Assembly (NCBI RefSeq): GCF_006716645.1
Contig: NZ_VFPL01000001.1
Coordinates: forward strand, 4,402,001 to 4,466,000
Length of the DNA stretch: 64,000 nt
Reading direction: 5' to 3'
From: Arcticibacter tournemirensis
Lineage (GTDB): Bacteria; Bacteroidota; Bacteroidia; Sphingobacteriales; Sphingobacteriaceae
Shown here: positions 16,761 to 25,882 of the stretch, one piece after another
Layout: each line of letters opens with the position of its first letter
How positions within the stretch are numbered: the first letter of the stretch is position 1
The notes under the pieces: model-generated
Databases searched by the model: none
Seen by the model: only the letters and a program-made list of their open reading frames with translations
What the model was told of the DNA's origin: nothing
Program-made: the position numbers and the translations under genes

Positions 16761-18797
16761 ATGAATAAAGCATTTTTGAATCTTATTTTATCGGGTATGC
16801 TGGTATGTGGTCTAAAGGCCTCTGCACAGCAATCTCCGGCAACTAAGTTTATTGACCAGGCGAATATGGATTTGTCTGTTAAACCCGGTGACAATTTTTA
16901 TCAGTATGCTAGCGGAACGTGGATCAAAAAAAATCCTGTCCCAGCCAAAGAAACAAGATGGGGAAGCTTTAATGTACTACGCGACTTTAATATTAACGCT
17001 GTAAAGACGATTCTTACGGAGGCAGCAACTAACAAAAATGCTCCTGAAGGTTCCGTCGAAAGAAGAGTAGGTGACTTTTATGCTGCGGGGATGGATAGCT
17101 TAACGGTTGAAAAGCTTGGTTTTACTCCTATTAAAACCGACTTGCAACGCATCGCTGAGATCAACAGCCTGAACGGCATACTGGATGAAGCAGCTTATAT
17201 GCGTATACAGGGCCTTGCCTCGCCATTTTTCGGTTTCTATGTTGGGCAGGACCGGAAAAACGTGAATAAGAACGTCCCACAACTATCTCAGGGAGGCACC
17301 AGCTTGCCCGACAGAGATTATTATCTGAAGTCGGATCCACGAAGCCTGAAAATACAGTCTGCTTTTAAAACATATATCACCACCCTTTTCACTCTAACCG
17401 GCACTCCGGCGGCTGAAGCAAAGAAGAATGCAGAAACAATTTTCAGTTTTGAAAAAGCTCTTGCATCCGCTCAGATGAGCCGGGTGGAAATGCGTGATCC
17501 GCACAAGACATACAATAAATTTACTATAGCAAACTTCAACAGGCTGACTCCCGCAGTTAACTGGACGGATATGCTGGCAAAAATAAAAGCTCCGGGCCAA
17601 GATACTGTTCTGGTTTCGGTTCCTACGTTTTTCTCCTCACTCAACGGTCTTTTAACAAGCACCTCCGTAAAGGATCTTAAGACGTACCTGCAATGGAATA
17701 TCCTAAAGAATTCGGCTCCATATCTAAGCTCGCCTTTCGTTAAAGCTAACTTTGTTTATAGCCAGGCGCTAAGCGGGCAGAAGGTGCAAACACCGAGATG
17801 GCAGCGCATGTCGTCTTTAACAGATAATAATATAGGTGAGCTGCTGGGACAGCTGTATGTAAAAACCTATTTTAAACCTGAAGCAAAGGCCAGAATGCAG
17901 GTTCTTGTCCAGAACTTAAGAAAAGCGTATGCCATTCGTATTAATAATCTGGACTGGATGAGTGATGCCACGAAGAAAAAGGCGTTAGCGAAGCTCAATG
18001 CGTTCAATACAAAAATCGGGTATCCCGATAAATGGAAAAGCTATGAGGGACTTCAAATAAGCCGGAGTTCATTCTTCCAGAATCTGCGTAATGCAGATAA
18101 ATGGAGCTATAATGAAATGGTAAGCCAACTGGGAAAGCCCGTCGACCGTACACGGTGGGGAATGACGCCGCCAACAGTAAACGCATACTACAGTCCGGTA
18201 ATGAACGAAATTGTATTCCCGGCGGGAATCCTGCAGTTCCCTTTCTTTGATCCCAATGCCGACGACGCTGTTAACTACGGAGGTATTGGCGCCGTTATAG
18301 GTCACGAAATGTCGCACGGCTTCGATGATTCAGGAAGCCAGTATGACAAGGACGGAACCCTTCGTAACTGGTGGACAGAAGAAGACCTTGCTAAGTTTAA
18401 GGCTAAAACAAAAGCGCTTGGCGAACAGTTCGATGCCTATACCGTACTTGATACGATCCATGTAAACGGTAAGCTCACGATGGGTGAAAATATTGGAGAT
18501 TTAGGAGGCTTAAATGCAGCTTATGAAGCATTTAAAATGACTAAGCAGGGCCAGTCGAATGAAAAAATTGATGGATTCAGTCCTGACCAGCGTTTCTTCC
18601 TCTCGTGGGCACAGGTATGGCGGGGAAATATCCTTCCTGAAACCGCAGCTCAGTTTATTCTTACTGACCCACATTCTCCGGGAGAATACAGAACTATCGG
18701 GGCTCCGGTAAACATGGATGCCTGGTATAAAGCCTTCGATGTTAAACCGGGAGATAAACTATATAAGAAGCCGGAAGATCGAATCAGAATCTGGTAG
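16761..18797 (+). CDS. M13 family (neprilysin-like, PepO) zinc metallopeptidase
   Basis: A 678-residue exported peptidase with a signal peptide (LILSGMLVCGLKASAQ). The N-terminal M13 domain starts with FIDQANMDLSVKPGDNFYQYASGTW. The catalytic domain has the substrate-binding VNAYYSPVMNEIVFPAG, the zinc motif in VIGHEMSHGFDD (HExxH near residue 514) and third ligand Glu in GENIGDLGG (near 575), ending with the conserved C-terminal Trp. Family members cut small peptides on the N-side of hydrophobic residues in the periplasm. I chose the ATG at 16761; a TTG two codons upstream is less likely. All key residues are present. Confidence 0.95.
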   Translation: MNKAFLNLILSGMLVCGLKASAQQSPATKFIDQANMDLSVKPGDNFYQYASGTWIKKNPVPAKETRWGSFNVLRDFNINAVKTILTEAATNKNAPEGSVERRVGDFYAAGMDSLTVEKLGFTPIKTDLQRIAEINSLNGILDEAAYMRIQGLASPFFGFYVGQDRKNVNKNVPQLSQGGTSLPDRDYYLKSDPRSLKIQSAFKTYITTLFTLTGTPAAEAKKNAETIFSFEKALASAQMSRVEMRDPHKTYNKFTIANFNRLTPAVNWTDMLAKIKAPGQDTVLVSVPTFFSSLNGLLTSTSVKDLKTYLQWNILKNSAPYLSSPFVKANFVYSQALSGQKVQTPRWQRMSSLTDNNIGELLGQLYVKTYFKPEAKARMQVLVQNLRKAYAIRINNLDWMSDATKKKALAKLNAFNTKIGYPDKWKSYEGLQISRSSFFQNLRNADKWSYNEMVSQLGKPVDRTRWGMTPPTVNAYYSPVMNEIVFPAGILQFPFFDPNADDAVNYGGIGAVIGHEMSHGFDDSGSQYDKDGTLRNWWTEEDLAKFKAKTKALGEQFDAYTVLDTIHVNGKLTMGENIGDLGGLNAAYEAFKMTKQGQSNEKIDGFSPDQRFFLSWAQVWRGNILPETAAQFILTDPHSPGEYRTIGAPVNMDAWYKAFDVKPGDKLYKKPEDRIRIW

Positions 18798-18845
18798 AAT
18801 AGAGCCTGCTATAAAACAAAGCTGCTTAAAAACTATTATAGCCAA

Positions 18846-19781
18846 ATGAATGTAGCGGAAAACATAAAAAAAGCGGGTAAAACGCTGGGAACCCTTCCCT
18901 ATTTAATGCGACATTCTTTCGCAGAGCTGCAAAAGAACGACCCTCTGCGGCTTGCGGGAGCCACGGCCTTTTTCACTACTTTCGCCCTTCCTCCCATAAT
19001 GATTATACTGATCCAGCTTTTCGGATTATTCGTTAATGAAAGGACCATCCGAAAAGAATTAATCGGTCGACTGGGGAGCATGATCGGCAGAAAGGGCGCG
19101 CTGCAGATAAGGGAAGTACTTGAGAACATAAGTACACTAAGCAAGCATTGGTATGTTACTTTATTTGGTTTTATTTTCCTGCTGTTTGTAGCGACAACTC
19201 TCTTCAACGTAATTAAGAACTCTTTAAACCAGATTTGGAAAATCAGGGTTATACAAAACCCTGGTGTGTTATTTACGCTCAGACTGCGTGCAAAGGCTTT
19301 TGGCATTATACTTCTTACCGGCCTGCTTTTCGTTTCAGGATTAATAATTGAAGGGATACAGGCTATTCTCGGCGATTACATTACGTATATATTACCCCAA
19401 ACATCGGCGTTGTTCAGCAATGCCTTAAATGAGATTTTCTTCGTCATTATTGTGACCGTCTGGTTCACTATGCTTTTCCGCTTTCTCACAGACGGACAAC
19501 CTGCATGGAAAGTGGCATGGGCCGGAGGCTTTTTCACCGCTATGCTATTCACCTTTGGGAAAGTAGTGTTGCGCAGAATGCTCGCAATAAGCAACATCGA
19601 TACAATTTATGGTGCTTCGGGTTCCATTGTGCTCATCCTTCTCTTTGTTTTTTATTCAGCGTTAATTTTTTACTTCGGCGGTTGTTTTGTTAAAGCGTTA
19701 AGTGATAAATTGAATTGCCCTATACAACCGCATCATAAAGCATTCCATTACGAACTCCAGGAAATTGTGCAGCCCAGGTAA
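18846..19781 (+). CDS. YihY/virulence factor BrkB family membrane protein
   Basis: A 311-residue inner membrane protein with about six membrane spans. Family features are the N-terminal DPLRLAGATAFFTTFALPP, the central NQIWKIR loop, AWKVAWAGGFFTAMLF, and the C-terminal YGASGSIVLILLFVFYSALIFYFGGCF (positions about 250-277). The family was once called RNase BN, but that activity belongs to another protein; the true role is unsettled. It lies 48 bases after the M13 gene. A heptad array follows the stop. Confidence 0.88.
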   Translation: MNVAENIKKAGKTLGTLPYLMRHSFAELQKNDPLRLAGATAFFTTFALPPIMIILIQLFGLFVNERTIRKELIGRLGSMIGRKGALQIREVLENISTLSKHWYVTLFGFIFLLFVATTLFNVIKNSLNQIWKIRVIQNPGVLFTLRLRAKAFGIILLTGLLFVSGLIIEGIQAILGDYITYILPQTSALFSNALNEIFFVIIVTVWFTMLFRFLTDGQPAWKVAWAGGFFTAMLFTFGKVVLRRMLAISNIDTIYGASGSIVLILLFVFYSALIFYFGGCFVKALSDKLNCPIQPHHKAFHYELQEIVQPR

Positions 19782-19804
19782 GCGGCAAAGCCACTTACCT
19801 GGTT

Positions 19805-19853
19805 GAGCTGTCAGCTAATGACTGATGGCTGATCGCTGATTGCTTTCAGCAAT
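19805..19853. repeat. Heptad array E (promoter-overlapping)
   Basis: Seven units at exact 7-base steps: GAGCTGT, CAGCTAA, then TGACTGA, TGGCTGA, TCGCTGA, TTGCTTT and CAGCAAT. The TTG of the sixth unit (19840-19842) is also the -33 element of the following promoter. The 13-base block GGCTGATCGCTGA also occurs in array F. Confidence 0.75.
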
Positions 19854-19867
19854 TTTTCGTAAATTTG
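19840..19867 (+). promoter_or_regulatory. Complete promoter of the ABC-F gene, leaderless
   Basis: TTG (19840-19842), 17 bases, then TAAATTTG (19860-19867) match the Bacteroidota TTG-N17-23-TAnnTTTG consensus. The GTG start follows after 4 bases, so the transcript should begin at or next to the start codon. Confidence 0.7.
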
Positions 19868-19871
19868 CAAA

Positions 19872-21785
19872 GTGATTGCAATTAACAACCTTACGTTCGA
19901 GATCGGTGCGAGGGCATTATACGACGAAGCGAACTGGCACATTAAACCTGGCGATAAAACAGGGCTTATAGGGGCTAATGGAACGGGTAAAACAACCCTG
20001 CTAAAACTGATAGTAGGTGACATGAAGCCTACCGGTGGAAACATTTCCATGTCTAAAGATCTCAAGATCGGCTATTTGAACCAGGACCTCTTATCTTACC
20101 AATCCGATAAAAGTATTCTCCATGTGGCGATGGAAGCTTTTACACGGCAGAATGAGCTTCATGGAGAAATTGAAAATCTGCTAAAAAAGCTTGAGACAGA
20201 CTATTCTGATGACCTGCTTCATAAGCTAAGTGATAAACAGCACGAATTTGAAGTGCTTGACGGCTATAATATTGAATTTAAAGCCCATGAAATATTAGCA
20301 GGACTCGGTTTCAGCGAGGAAGATCAGAACCGTCCTCTGGCGGAGTTTTCGGGAGGATGGCGCATGAGAGTCATGCTTGCTAAAATTCTGTTGCAGGCCC
20401 CCGACATTCTTCTTCTGGATGAACCGACCAACCACCTTGACCTTCCTTCTATTAAATGGCTCGAAAGCTATCTTCAGGCTTTTGACGGTGCTATTGTAAT
20501 TGTTTCGCATGACCGTTGGTTTCTCGACAGGGTAGTGAACCGGATCGTAGAATCGCGCAAAGGTAAGTTGACCTCTTATGCTGGGAACTATACCTTCTAT
20601 ACCGAAGAAAAGGGAATGAGGGAAGAGATCCAGCGTAACGAATATAAAAACCAGCAGCAGAAGATCAAACAGGAAGAACGTTTGATTGAGCGCTTCCGGG
20701 CAAAAGCCAGTAAAGCTAAATTTGCGCAGTCGCGCATAAAAATGCTGGATAAAATGGATCGGGTGGACGATGTGGATGATGATAACCCGAGCGTAAACTT
20801 CAGTTTTAAGTTTAGCAAACAATCTGGCCGCCATGTGATACGCCTGGAAGACGTAAGTAAATCTTACCCTGCAATAAAAATCCTTAGTCACAGCAGTGCT
20901 GTAATTGAAAAGGGCGATAAAATTGCATTAATAGGTGCTAACGGACGAGGTAAATCTACTTTGCTGCGCATTATTGCTGGTGCTGAATCTTTCGAAGGTG
21001 AATGTATTACAGGCCATAATGTAACCGAAACATTTTTCGCCCAGCATCAGTTGGAGTCGCTGCATCTTGAAAATGAGGTATTACAGGAACTGCAATCCTT
21101 TGCTCCGAAACATACGGAGACTGAACTTCGCTCTATTCTCGGATCGTTCCTTTTTACTGGAGATGATGTATTTAAAAAGATCAAGGTATTATCGGGAGGA
21201 GAAAAATCACGCGTAGCTTTAGCGAAAGCGCTTACGGCAGATGCAAATTTCCTGATCCTGGATGAGCCTACCAACCACCTCGATATCCAATCGGTTAACA
21301 TCCTGATCCAGGCACTTAACCAGTTTGAAGGAACTTTTATCGTCGTATCCCATGACCGGTACCTGCTGGATAACGTAGCTAACAAGATCTGGTTTATTGA
21401 AGATCAGAAGATCAAAGAATACCCGGGAACTTATGCTGAATATGAGGACTGGCAGTCTAAACGGGTGATTACGGCTCCTAAACAGCCTATCGCCCCACCT
21501 AAAAAAGAAGAAAAACCAGCTGCCAAACCACATCAGCACACAGACGACAAAAGTAAGCAGCTCAAAAAACTGAATCAATCACTGCAACAGATCGAAGAGA
21601 AAATTGCCCTGCTTGAAACAGAGGTGAAGAACGCTGAACTCGAACTGGGCCAGGAAGGAATTTATCAGGATATGGCAAAGTTGAATAGCGTCAACGAGCG
21701 CTATCAGAAAGCAAAAACAGAGCTTCAGGTGACTCAGGCAGATTGGGAAAGCCTTGCCGAGCAAATCATGGAGCTGGAAGGTTGA
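19872..21785 (+). CDS. ABC-F family ATP-binding protein (Uup/Ettx-like)
   Basis: A 637-residue soluble protein with two ABC domains and no membrane segments. It has Walker A GANGTGKTT, signature FSGGWRMR and LLLDEPTNHLD; then Walker A GANGRGKST, signature LSGGEKSR and LILDEPTNHLD. A charged linker lies near 240-300. From about 545 a Lys/Pro-rich stretch and a C-terminal coiled coil (SQLKKLNQSLQQIEEKIALL-like, ~560-635) follow. ABC-F proteins act on ribosomes (translation factors, rRNA or ribosome rescue) in the cytoplasm. It starts at GTG, set by the promoter only 4 bases upstream. The coiled coil suggests the Uup branch. Confidence 0.92.
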   Translation: MIAINNLTFEIGARALYDEANWHIKPGDKTGLIGANGTGKTTLLKLIVGDMKPTGGNISMSKDLKIGYLNQDLLSYQSDKSILHVAMEAFTRQNELHGEIENLLKKLETDYSDDLLHKLSDKQHEFEVLDGYNIEFKAHEILAGLGFSEEDQNRPLAEFSGGWRMRVMLAKILLQAPDILLLDEPTNHLDLPSIKWLESYLQAFDGAIVIVSHDRWFLDRVVNRIVESRKGKLTSYAGNYTFYTEEKGMREEIQRNEYKNQQQKIKQEERLIERFRAKASKAKFAQSRIKMLDKMDRVDDVDDDNPSVNFSFKFSKQSGRHVIRLEDVSKSYPAIKILSHSSAVIEKGDKIALIGANGRGKSTLLRIIAGAESFEGECITGHNVTETFFAQHQLESLHLENEVLQELQSFAPKHTETELRSILGSFLFTGDDVFKKIKVLSGGEKSRVALAKALTADANFLILDEPTNHLDIQSVNILIQALNQFEGTFIVVSHDRYLLDNVANKIWFIEDQKIKEYPGTYAEYEDWQSKRVITAPKQPIAPPKKEEKPAAKPHQHTDDKSKQLKKLNQSLQQIEEKIALLETEVKNAELELGQEGIYQDMAKLNSVNERYQKAKTELQVTQADWESLAEQIMELEG

Positions 21786-21800
21786 TGGGGGGTAGGATGT

Positions 21801-21911
21801 GAGTTGCGGGTTGCGGGTTGAAGGTGAAAGATGAAAGCTAAAGGTGAAAGCTAAAAGTCAAAAGCTGAAGGCTGATCGCTGACAGCCAAAAGCCAACTGC
21901 CAATAGCCAAA
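21801..21911. repeat. Heptad array F (longest)
   Basis: About fifteen units: GAGTTGC, GGGTTGC, GGGTTGA, then AGGTGAA, AGATGAA, one 6-base unit, and further AGCTGAA/GGCTGAT/CGCTGAC-like units. The array ends with AGCCAAA, AGCCAAC, TGCCAAT and AGCCAAA. The GGCT-rich units are complementary to the AGCC-rich ones, so the end can fold on itself. It fills the ABC-F to T9SS gap. Confidence 0.75.
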
Positions 21912-21924
21912 TAAAAAACGGAGA

Positions 21925-23232
21925 ATGAACCATTTTAGATCGGGTGTGCTTGTTATCGCTTTCCTGGTGCTGAGCACCTGCTGTATCTTTGGACAAAAGA
22001 AAAAGCGTGCAAACTTTGATCAGGTTCCTGATCAACAGTTAATCTACCAGGACTTTGTTTATATCCCTCAGATCCGTACCGTTGAATTTTACAATCGTAG
22101 TAAAGAGGGCTCTGTACCGGTAATAACCCTGGGTTCTGCAGATGAACTTCTGCTTGCCTTTGACGATCTCAGGGCAGGAAGCAGGAATCTGTCGTATACT
22201 ATTGAGCATTGCGATGCACAATGGAACAGCAGTAACCTCTCTCCAATTGACTACCTGGAAAGTTTCACGGAAGACAGGATCAACGACTACCGATCTTCGT
22301 TTAATACCCTGCAAAAGTATACTCACTATGAACTGACATTGCCCAACAACACCGTTAAGCCTAAGATATCGGGGAATTACTTGCTAAAAGTCTATGAGGA
22401 TGGAGATCAAAACAAGCTTATCCTCTCACGGCGGTTTCACATTGTTTCTCCTTTGGTAACCATACAGGCAGAATTGGTAGCTTCTCCGAAGGTGCAGAAC
22501 CGCGACAAGAACCAGAAGATCAATCTCCTGATAAATCACGCTGCTGTTAACATCCAAAACCCTTATACGGATGTAAAGGTACTGGTAATGCAAAACGGGA
22601 GGCCGGATAATGCAAAATGGGCAGTGCGGCCTTCTTTCGTAAGGCAAAACCAGTTGGTATACAATGACCTCACCTCGTTCGACTTTCCAGGTGGTAATGA
22701 ATTCAGATTTTTTGATATCCGAAGTTTCAGATTACAGACAGAGCGGGTGGCGACTATCCAAAAGGATACGTCCAATATCATTCAGCTCCTTCCTGACGCT
22801 GACAGAAGTAATGCACCTTATACATCTTCCTTTGACGAAAACGGAAGATTCTACGTCAGAAATCAGGACGGGCGCGATAACCGGACAGATGCTGACTATG
22901 CTTCTGTTCATTTCATTCTGGAGGCTGCGGCTCCTTCTCCCGGCGGCAATGCCTATATAGTCGGAAAGTTTAATGACTACCGTCTTACCGAAGAAAACAG
23001 AATGACCTACGATGCTGAAAGGAGCCGTTTCTATGGCAACGTATTTTTAAAACAAGGACTGTACGATTATATGTATGTCTGGGCTAAAGATCCCCATAGC
23101 AGCGCTCAGGTAGCCGATAATGCTTTCTTTGAAGGTTCTTTCTATCAAACCAGAAATAATTACCAGATATTATTCTATTACAGGCGTCCGGGCTCAAGAT
23201 GGGAGGAGTTGCTGGGATATAGTGAGTTGTGA
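21925..23232 (+). CDS. Type IX secretion system plug protein (DUF5103)
   Basis: A 435-residue exported protein with a signal peptide ([16 protein letters not shown]). The conserved start [20 protein letters not shown], the [12 protein letters not shown] segment and a later beta-sandwich ([22 protein letters not shown]) match the DUF5103 family, described as the plug of the type IX secretion translocon SprA in the outer membrane. This means the organism has T9SS. The gene is alone here; no por/gld/spr genes are nearby. Alternative function is unlikely given the diagnostic N-terminal segment. Confidence 0.88.
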   Translation: MNHFRSGVLVIAFLVLSTCCIFGQKKKRANFDQVPDQQLIYQDFVYIPQIRTVEFYNRSKEGSVPVITLGSADELLLAFDDLRAGSRNLSYTIEHCDAQWNSSNLSPIDYLESFTEDRINDYRSSFNTLQKYTHYELTLPNNTVKPKISGNYLLKVYEDGDQNKLILSRRFHIVSPLVTIQAELVASPKVQNRDKNQKINLLINHAAVNIQNPYTDVKVLVMQNGRPDNAKWAVRPSFVRQNQLVYNDLTSFDFPGGNEFRFFDIRSFRLQTERVATIQKDTSNIIQLLPDADRSNAPYTSSFDENGRFYVRNQDGRDNRTDADYASVHFILEAAAPSPGGNAYIVGKFNDYRLTEENRMTYDAERSRFYGNVFLKQGLYDYMYVWAKDPHSSAQVADNAFFEGSFYQTRNNYQILFYYRRPGSRWEELLGYSEL

Positions 23233-23305
23233 GCCAAGCCAACAAATTTGCACTATTTCCGTTCTATACAACATATACATAACTATTTTCAACTCAAACA
23301 ATTCC

Positions 23306-23830
23306 ATGCACATAACATCAAAGCCGGCTAGCGAATCGCACACGATAATGAATGAACTGGTACTGCCAAATGACACCAATCCTCTTCACAATCTGATGGG
23401 AGGAAGACTCCTTCATCTTATGGATATTGCGGCAGCTATTTCAGCTCAAAAACACTCCAATCATATCGTTGTAACAGCCTCGGTAGATAACGTTTCATTT
23501 AAACATGCGGTTAAACTTGGCGATGTTATTACCATCACAGCCAAAGTAACCCGGGCTTTTCATACTTCAATGGAAGTTAAAATCGAAGTGTGGAGCGAAA
23601 ATATTCCTTCTGGATCTAAAATAAAAAGCAATGAAGCGTACTATACATTTGTTGCACTTGATGACGAGGGTAAGCCGGCACTTGTTCCCGAGCTTATCCC
23701 TGAAACAGAAGAAGAAAAACATCTCTATGACTCAGCATGGTCGCGCAGAGAACAGCGGCTGATCCTCGCAGGAAAAATGAAACCAGAGGACGCTACTCAC
23801 CTGAAGGCCATTTTCTTCCCGGAGCTATGA
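23306..23830 (+). CDS. Hotdog-fold acyl-CoA thioesterase
   Basis: A 174-residue cytoplasmic protein of the YciA/BACH-type thioesterase family. The active-site helix reads NDTNPLHNLMGGRLLHLMDIAAA, preceded by a substrate strand; SVDNVSFKHAVKLGD is the family's second strand pair. It hydrolyses acyl-CoA to free acid and CoA. The frame is open upstream, but the ATG at 23306 (MHITSKPASES) is chosen because the earlier codons overlap the end of the preceding gene in another frame and do not resemble the family. It is convergent with the EVE gene. Confidence 0.88.
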   Translation: MHITSKPASESHTIMNELVLPNDTNPLHNLMGGRLLHLMDIAAAISAQKHSNHIVVTASVDNVSFKHAVKLGDVITITAKVTRAFHTSMEVKIEVWSENIPSGSKIKSNEAYYTFVALDDEGKPALVPELIPETEEEKHLYDSAWSRREQRLILAGKMKPEDATHLKAIFFPEL

Positions 23831-23835
23831 CGGTT

Positions 23836-23925
23836 GAGTTGTGGGTTGTGAGAGAGTTATGAATTATGGATTATGAGTTATGGGTTTGAATGATGCAAAT
23901 TCATAACTCATAATTCATAACCCAT
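23836..23925. repeat. Heptad array G, self-complementary, between convergent genes
   Basis: Thirteen units: GAGTTGT, GGGTTGT, a 6-base unit, then GTTATGA/ATTATGG-type units to 23890, TGATGCA, and four reverse-orientation units AATTCAT, AACTCAT, AATTCAT, AACCCAT (23898-23925). The arms share a 13-base complementary core (GTTATGAATTATG and its complement). The right-hand four units are identical to 60423-60450 in array J. Confidence 0.8.
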
Positions 23926-23928
23926 GGC

Positions 23929-24342
23929 TTAGCTAACGTTGCTTCCCAATTCAACAATCCTATCGAACTCTTCAGGCTTTAACGACATTACCGAAAGTCT
24001 TCCCTGCTTTACCAGTCCGATATTTTGGAGCCGTTCATCTTTTTTAATCTGTTCGAGAGTAACAGGGGTTTTTAACGTTTCTATAGGTGCTAGATCTACA
24101 ACCAGCCAGTTAGGGTCTTCTGTAGTGGGATCCTGATAATGCTCTTTTACCACTTTAGCAACCCCAACCACAGCTTTCCCCTCGTTGCTATGATAGAACA
24201 GCACCAGATCACCTTCTTTCATGTCGCGAAGGTTGTTCCGTGCCTGAAAGTTACGGACGCCGTCCCAGAATGTGCGTCCATCTTTATTAAACTTGTCCCA
24301 GCTGTATTTAACAGGCTCGCTTTTAACTAACCAGTAGTTCAT
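23929..24342 (-). CDS. EVE domain-containing protein
   Basis: A 137-residue cytoplasmic protein made of a single EVE domain, a PUA/YTH-like fold that can bind modified bases. Hallmarks are YWLVKSEP at the start, TFWDGVRNFQARNNLRDMK, GDLVLFYHSN, AVVGVAKVVKE and DPNWLVVDL. Single-domain bacterial EVE proteins occur widely (thymocyte nuclear protein 1-like); some larger EVE fusions act in restriction of modified DNA, but no nuclease domain is here. It is convergent with the thioesterase gene across heptad array G. Confidence 0.9.
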   Translation of the reverse strand: MNYWLVKSEPVKYSWDKFNKDGRTFWDGVRNFQARNNLRDMKEGDLVLFYHSNEGKAVVGVAKVVKEHYQDPTTEDPNWLVVDLAPIETLKTPVTLEQIKKDERLQNIGLVKQGRLSVMSLKPEEFDRIVELGSNVS

Positions 24343-24365
24343 TATCGATCTTCTTTAAAAGTGTA

Positions 24366-24408
24366 AACCGTTTTCGTCACCTGTATGCTCAGGGCAACGA
24401 AAACGGTT
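24366..24408. terminator. Long hairpin downstream of the RND operon
   Basis: A perfect 12-base stem, AACCGTTTTCGT (24366-24377) with its complement (24397-24408), encloses a 19-base loop. It lies between the outer membrane factor stop (24455, minus strand) and the EVE start. On the minus strand it is followed by a short T run. Probable terminator of the efflux operon; the tail is weak, so a processing or regulatory hairpin is possible. Confidence 0.55.
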
Positions 24409-24454
24409 ACAAATTAAGAAAAGGTTTGCGAATTATTACAAGCAAAGCTTAACG

Positions 24455-25870
24455 CTACTTCCAACCTCCCCCAAGCGACCTGTACAGCTCCACGACCGCT
24501 CCAAGCTGCTGACGCTGTATGGACGCGAGATTAAGTTCAGCCTGCAGTACGTTACTCTGTGCCGTTATTACTTCGAGGTAATTTGCCATATCGCTCTTGA
24601 AAAGCAAGCGTGCATTCCGGCTGGCGCTGCGCAAAATCTCTACCTGCTTATCGGCAATTTGTCGTTGTTGCTTTAGTTTCTCGTTCTGTACCAGCGCGTT
24701 TGAAACTTCTCCTACCGCATTCAGCACCGATTGACGGAACTGCATAACGGCCTGTTCGCGTTGTATCTTAGCCACCTCATATTGGGTTTTAAGCGCCCGT
24801 CTTCTGAAAACAGGTTGTAGAACGGTTCCTCCGGCAATCCCAAACAGTGAATTTGGAACACTGAACCAATTGCTCGACTTGAAGCTTTCAACACCCCCTG
24901 CGGCAGTGATACTTAAGGAAGGGTACATATTGCCCTTTGCCACTCCAACTTGTGCATTTGCAGCAGCCAGAGCCATCTCATCTGCCCTTATATCGGGTCG
25001 CCGGCTAATTATAGTGGCAGGAAACCCTGCTGGGAGATCAGTACGAACGTTCAGTTGTTCTAACTCAGAACTACGAGGCAACGAGGCGGGAAGTTGTCCG
25101 GTTAATATCTGCAATGCATTTTCCTGTACGCTAATGTTTTGCTCTAATACAGGAATTAGTAAAGCAGTAGTTTGCCTTTGAGCTTCTGCCTGCTGAATAG
25201 CAAGAAGATTTACTTCACCGGCGTCCTTCAGCAATTTAGTAAGCTGCACGGTACTATCGTTCAATCGTAAATTCTCCCGGGCTATAGTTAGCTGGCCATC
25301 AAGCATCAGCAGATTATAATATCCCTGGGCAATGTCAGACACCAGCTGTGTTTGCACTGCTTTGGTAGCTTCATACGTTTGAAGATATTCGGACAGCACC
25401 GCCTCTTTTTGACGTCGGATCTTACCCCATATGTCAATTTCCCAGGAGAGATTGAGACTTGCGTTGTAATTCTCTATGTGTTTGCTGCCAAGGAAACTGC
25501 TTGTACTTAACCCGTTCAGGCTGTTGTCTGAAGGCCTGTTGTACTGCCCCGTTACCTGAAGATCAAGCTGAGGAAGCAACAATAACTTTGCCTGTTTCAG
25601 TTGCTGCTGGGCAATGTCTATACGCTTAAGGGCGATCTGAAGATCGTAATTATACCTAATTCCTCTGTCAATCAGTCCCTGTAGTGTGGTATCAGCAAAA
25701 AACTTTCTCCATTCTATATCGGCAATGCTGTTGGTATCACTGGTAGCGGTACCGTTAAACTTCTCCGGGAGACTGACTGAAGGCCTTTGGTAGTCTTTCC
25801 CTGCTTTACATGCACCAAGAAAAAGGGCAAGCAACAGGATACTGTATATCTTAATATTATTTCTTTTCAT
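24455..25870 (-). CDS. RND efflux outer membrane factor (TolC/OprM family lipoprotein)
   Basis: A 471-residue outer membrane channel subunit. The signal peptide ends in a lipobox (LFLGAC, then KAGKDYQRP), the usual NodT/OprM class start. Two OEP repeats follow; typical features are DIEWRKFFADTTLQGLI, SLNLSWEIDIWGKIRRQKEA, ISRRPDIRADEMALAAANAQ and the C-terminal ELYRSLGGGWK. As a trimer it forms the exit duct for the RND pump. It is the last gene of the adaptor-pump-duct operon, 12 bases after the pump stop. Confidence 0.95.
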   Translation of the reverse strand: MKRNNIKIYSILLLALFLGACKAGKDYQRPSVSLPEKFNGTATSDTNSIADIEWRKFFADTTLQGLIDRGIRYNYDLQIALKRIDIAQQQLKQAKLLLLPQLDLQVTGQYNRPSDNSLNGLSTSSFLGSKHIENYNASLNLSWEIDIWGKIRRQKEAVLSEYLQTYEATKAVQTQLVSDIAQGYYNLLMLDGQLTIARENLRLNDSTVQLTKLLKDAGEVNLLAIQQAEAQRQTTALLIPVLEQNISVQENALQILTGQLPASLPRSSELEQLNVRTDLPAGFPATIISRRPDIRADEMALAAANAQVGVAKGNMYPSLSITAAGGVESFKSSNWFSVPNSLFGIAGGTVLQPVFRRRALKTQYEVAKIQREQAVMQFRQSVLNAVGEVSNALVQNEKLKQQRQIADKQVEILRSASRNARLLFKSDMANYLEVITAQSNVLQAELNLASIQRQQLGAVVELYRSLGGGWK

Positions 25871-25882
25871 CGTATTCTATTA

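Noticed and set aside
23120-23305. N-terminal extension of the thioesterase
   Set aside because: Its codons overlap the T9SS plug gene in another frame and are not like any thioesterase.
23836-23925. CRISPR array
   Set aside because: Units are 7 bases, degenerate, without spacers, and no cas genes are near.
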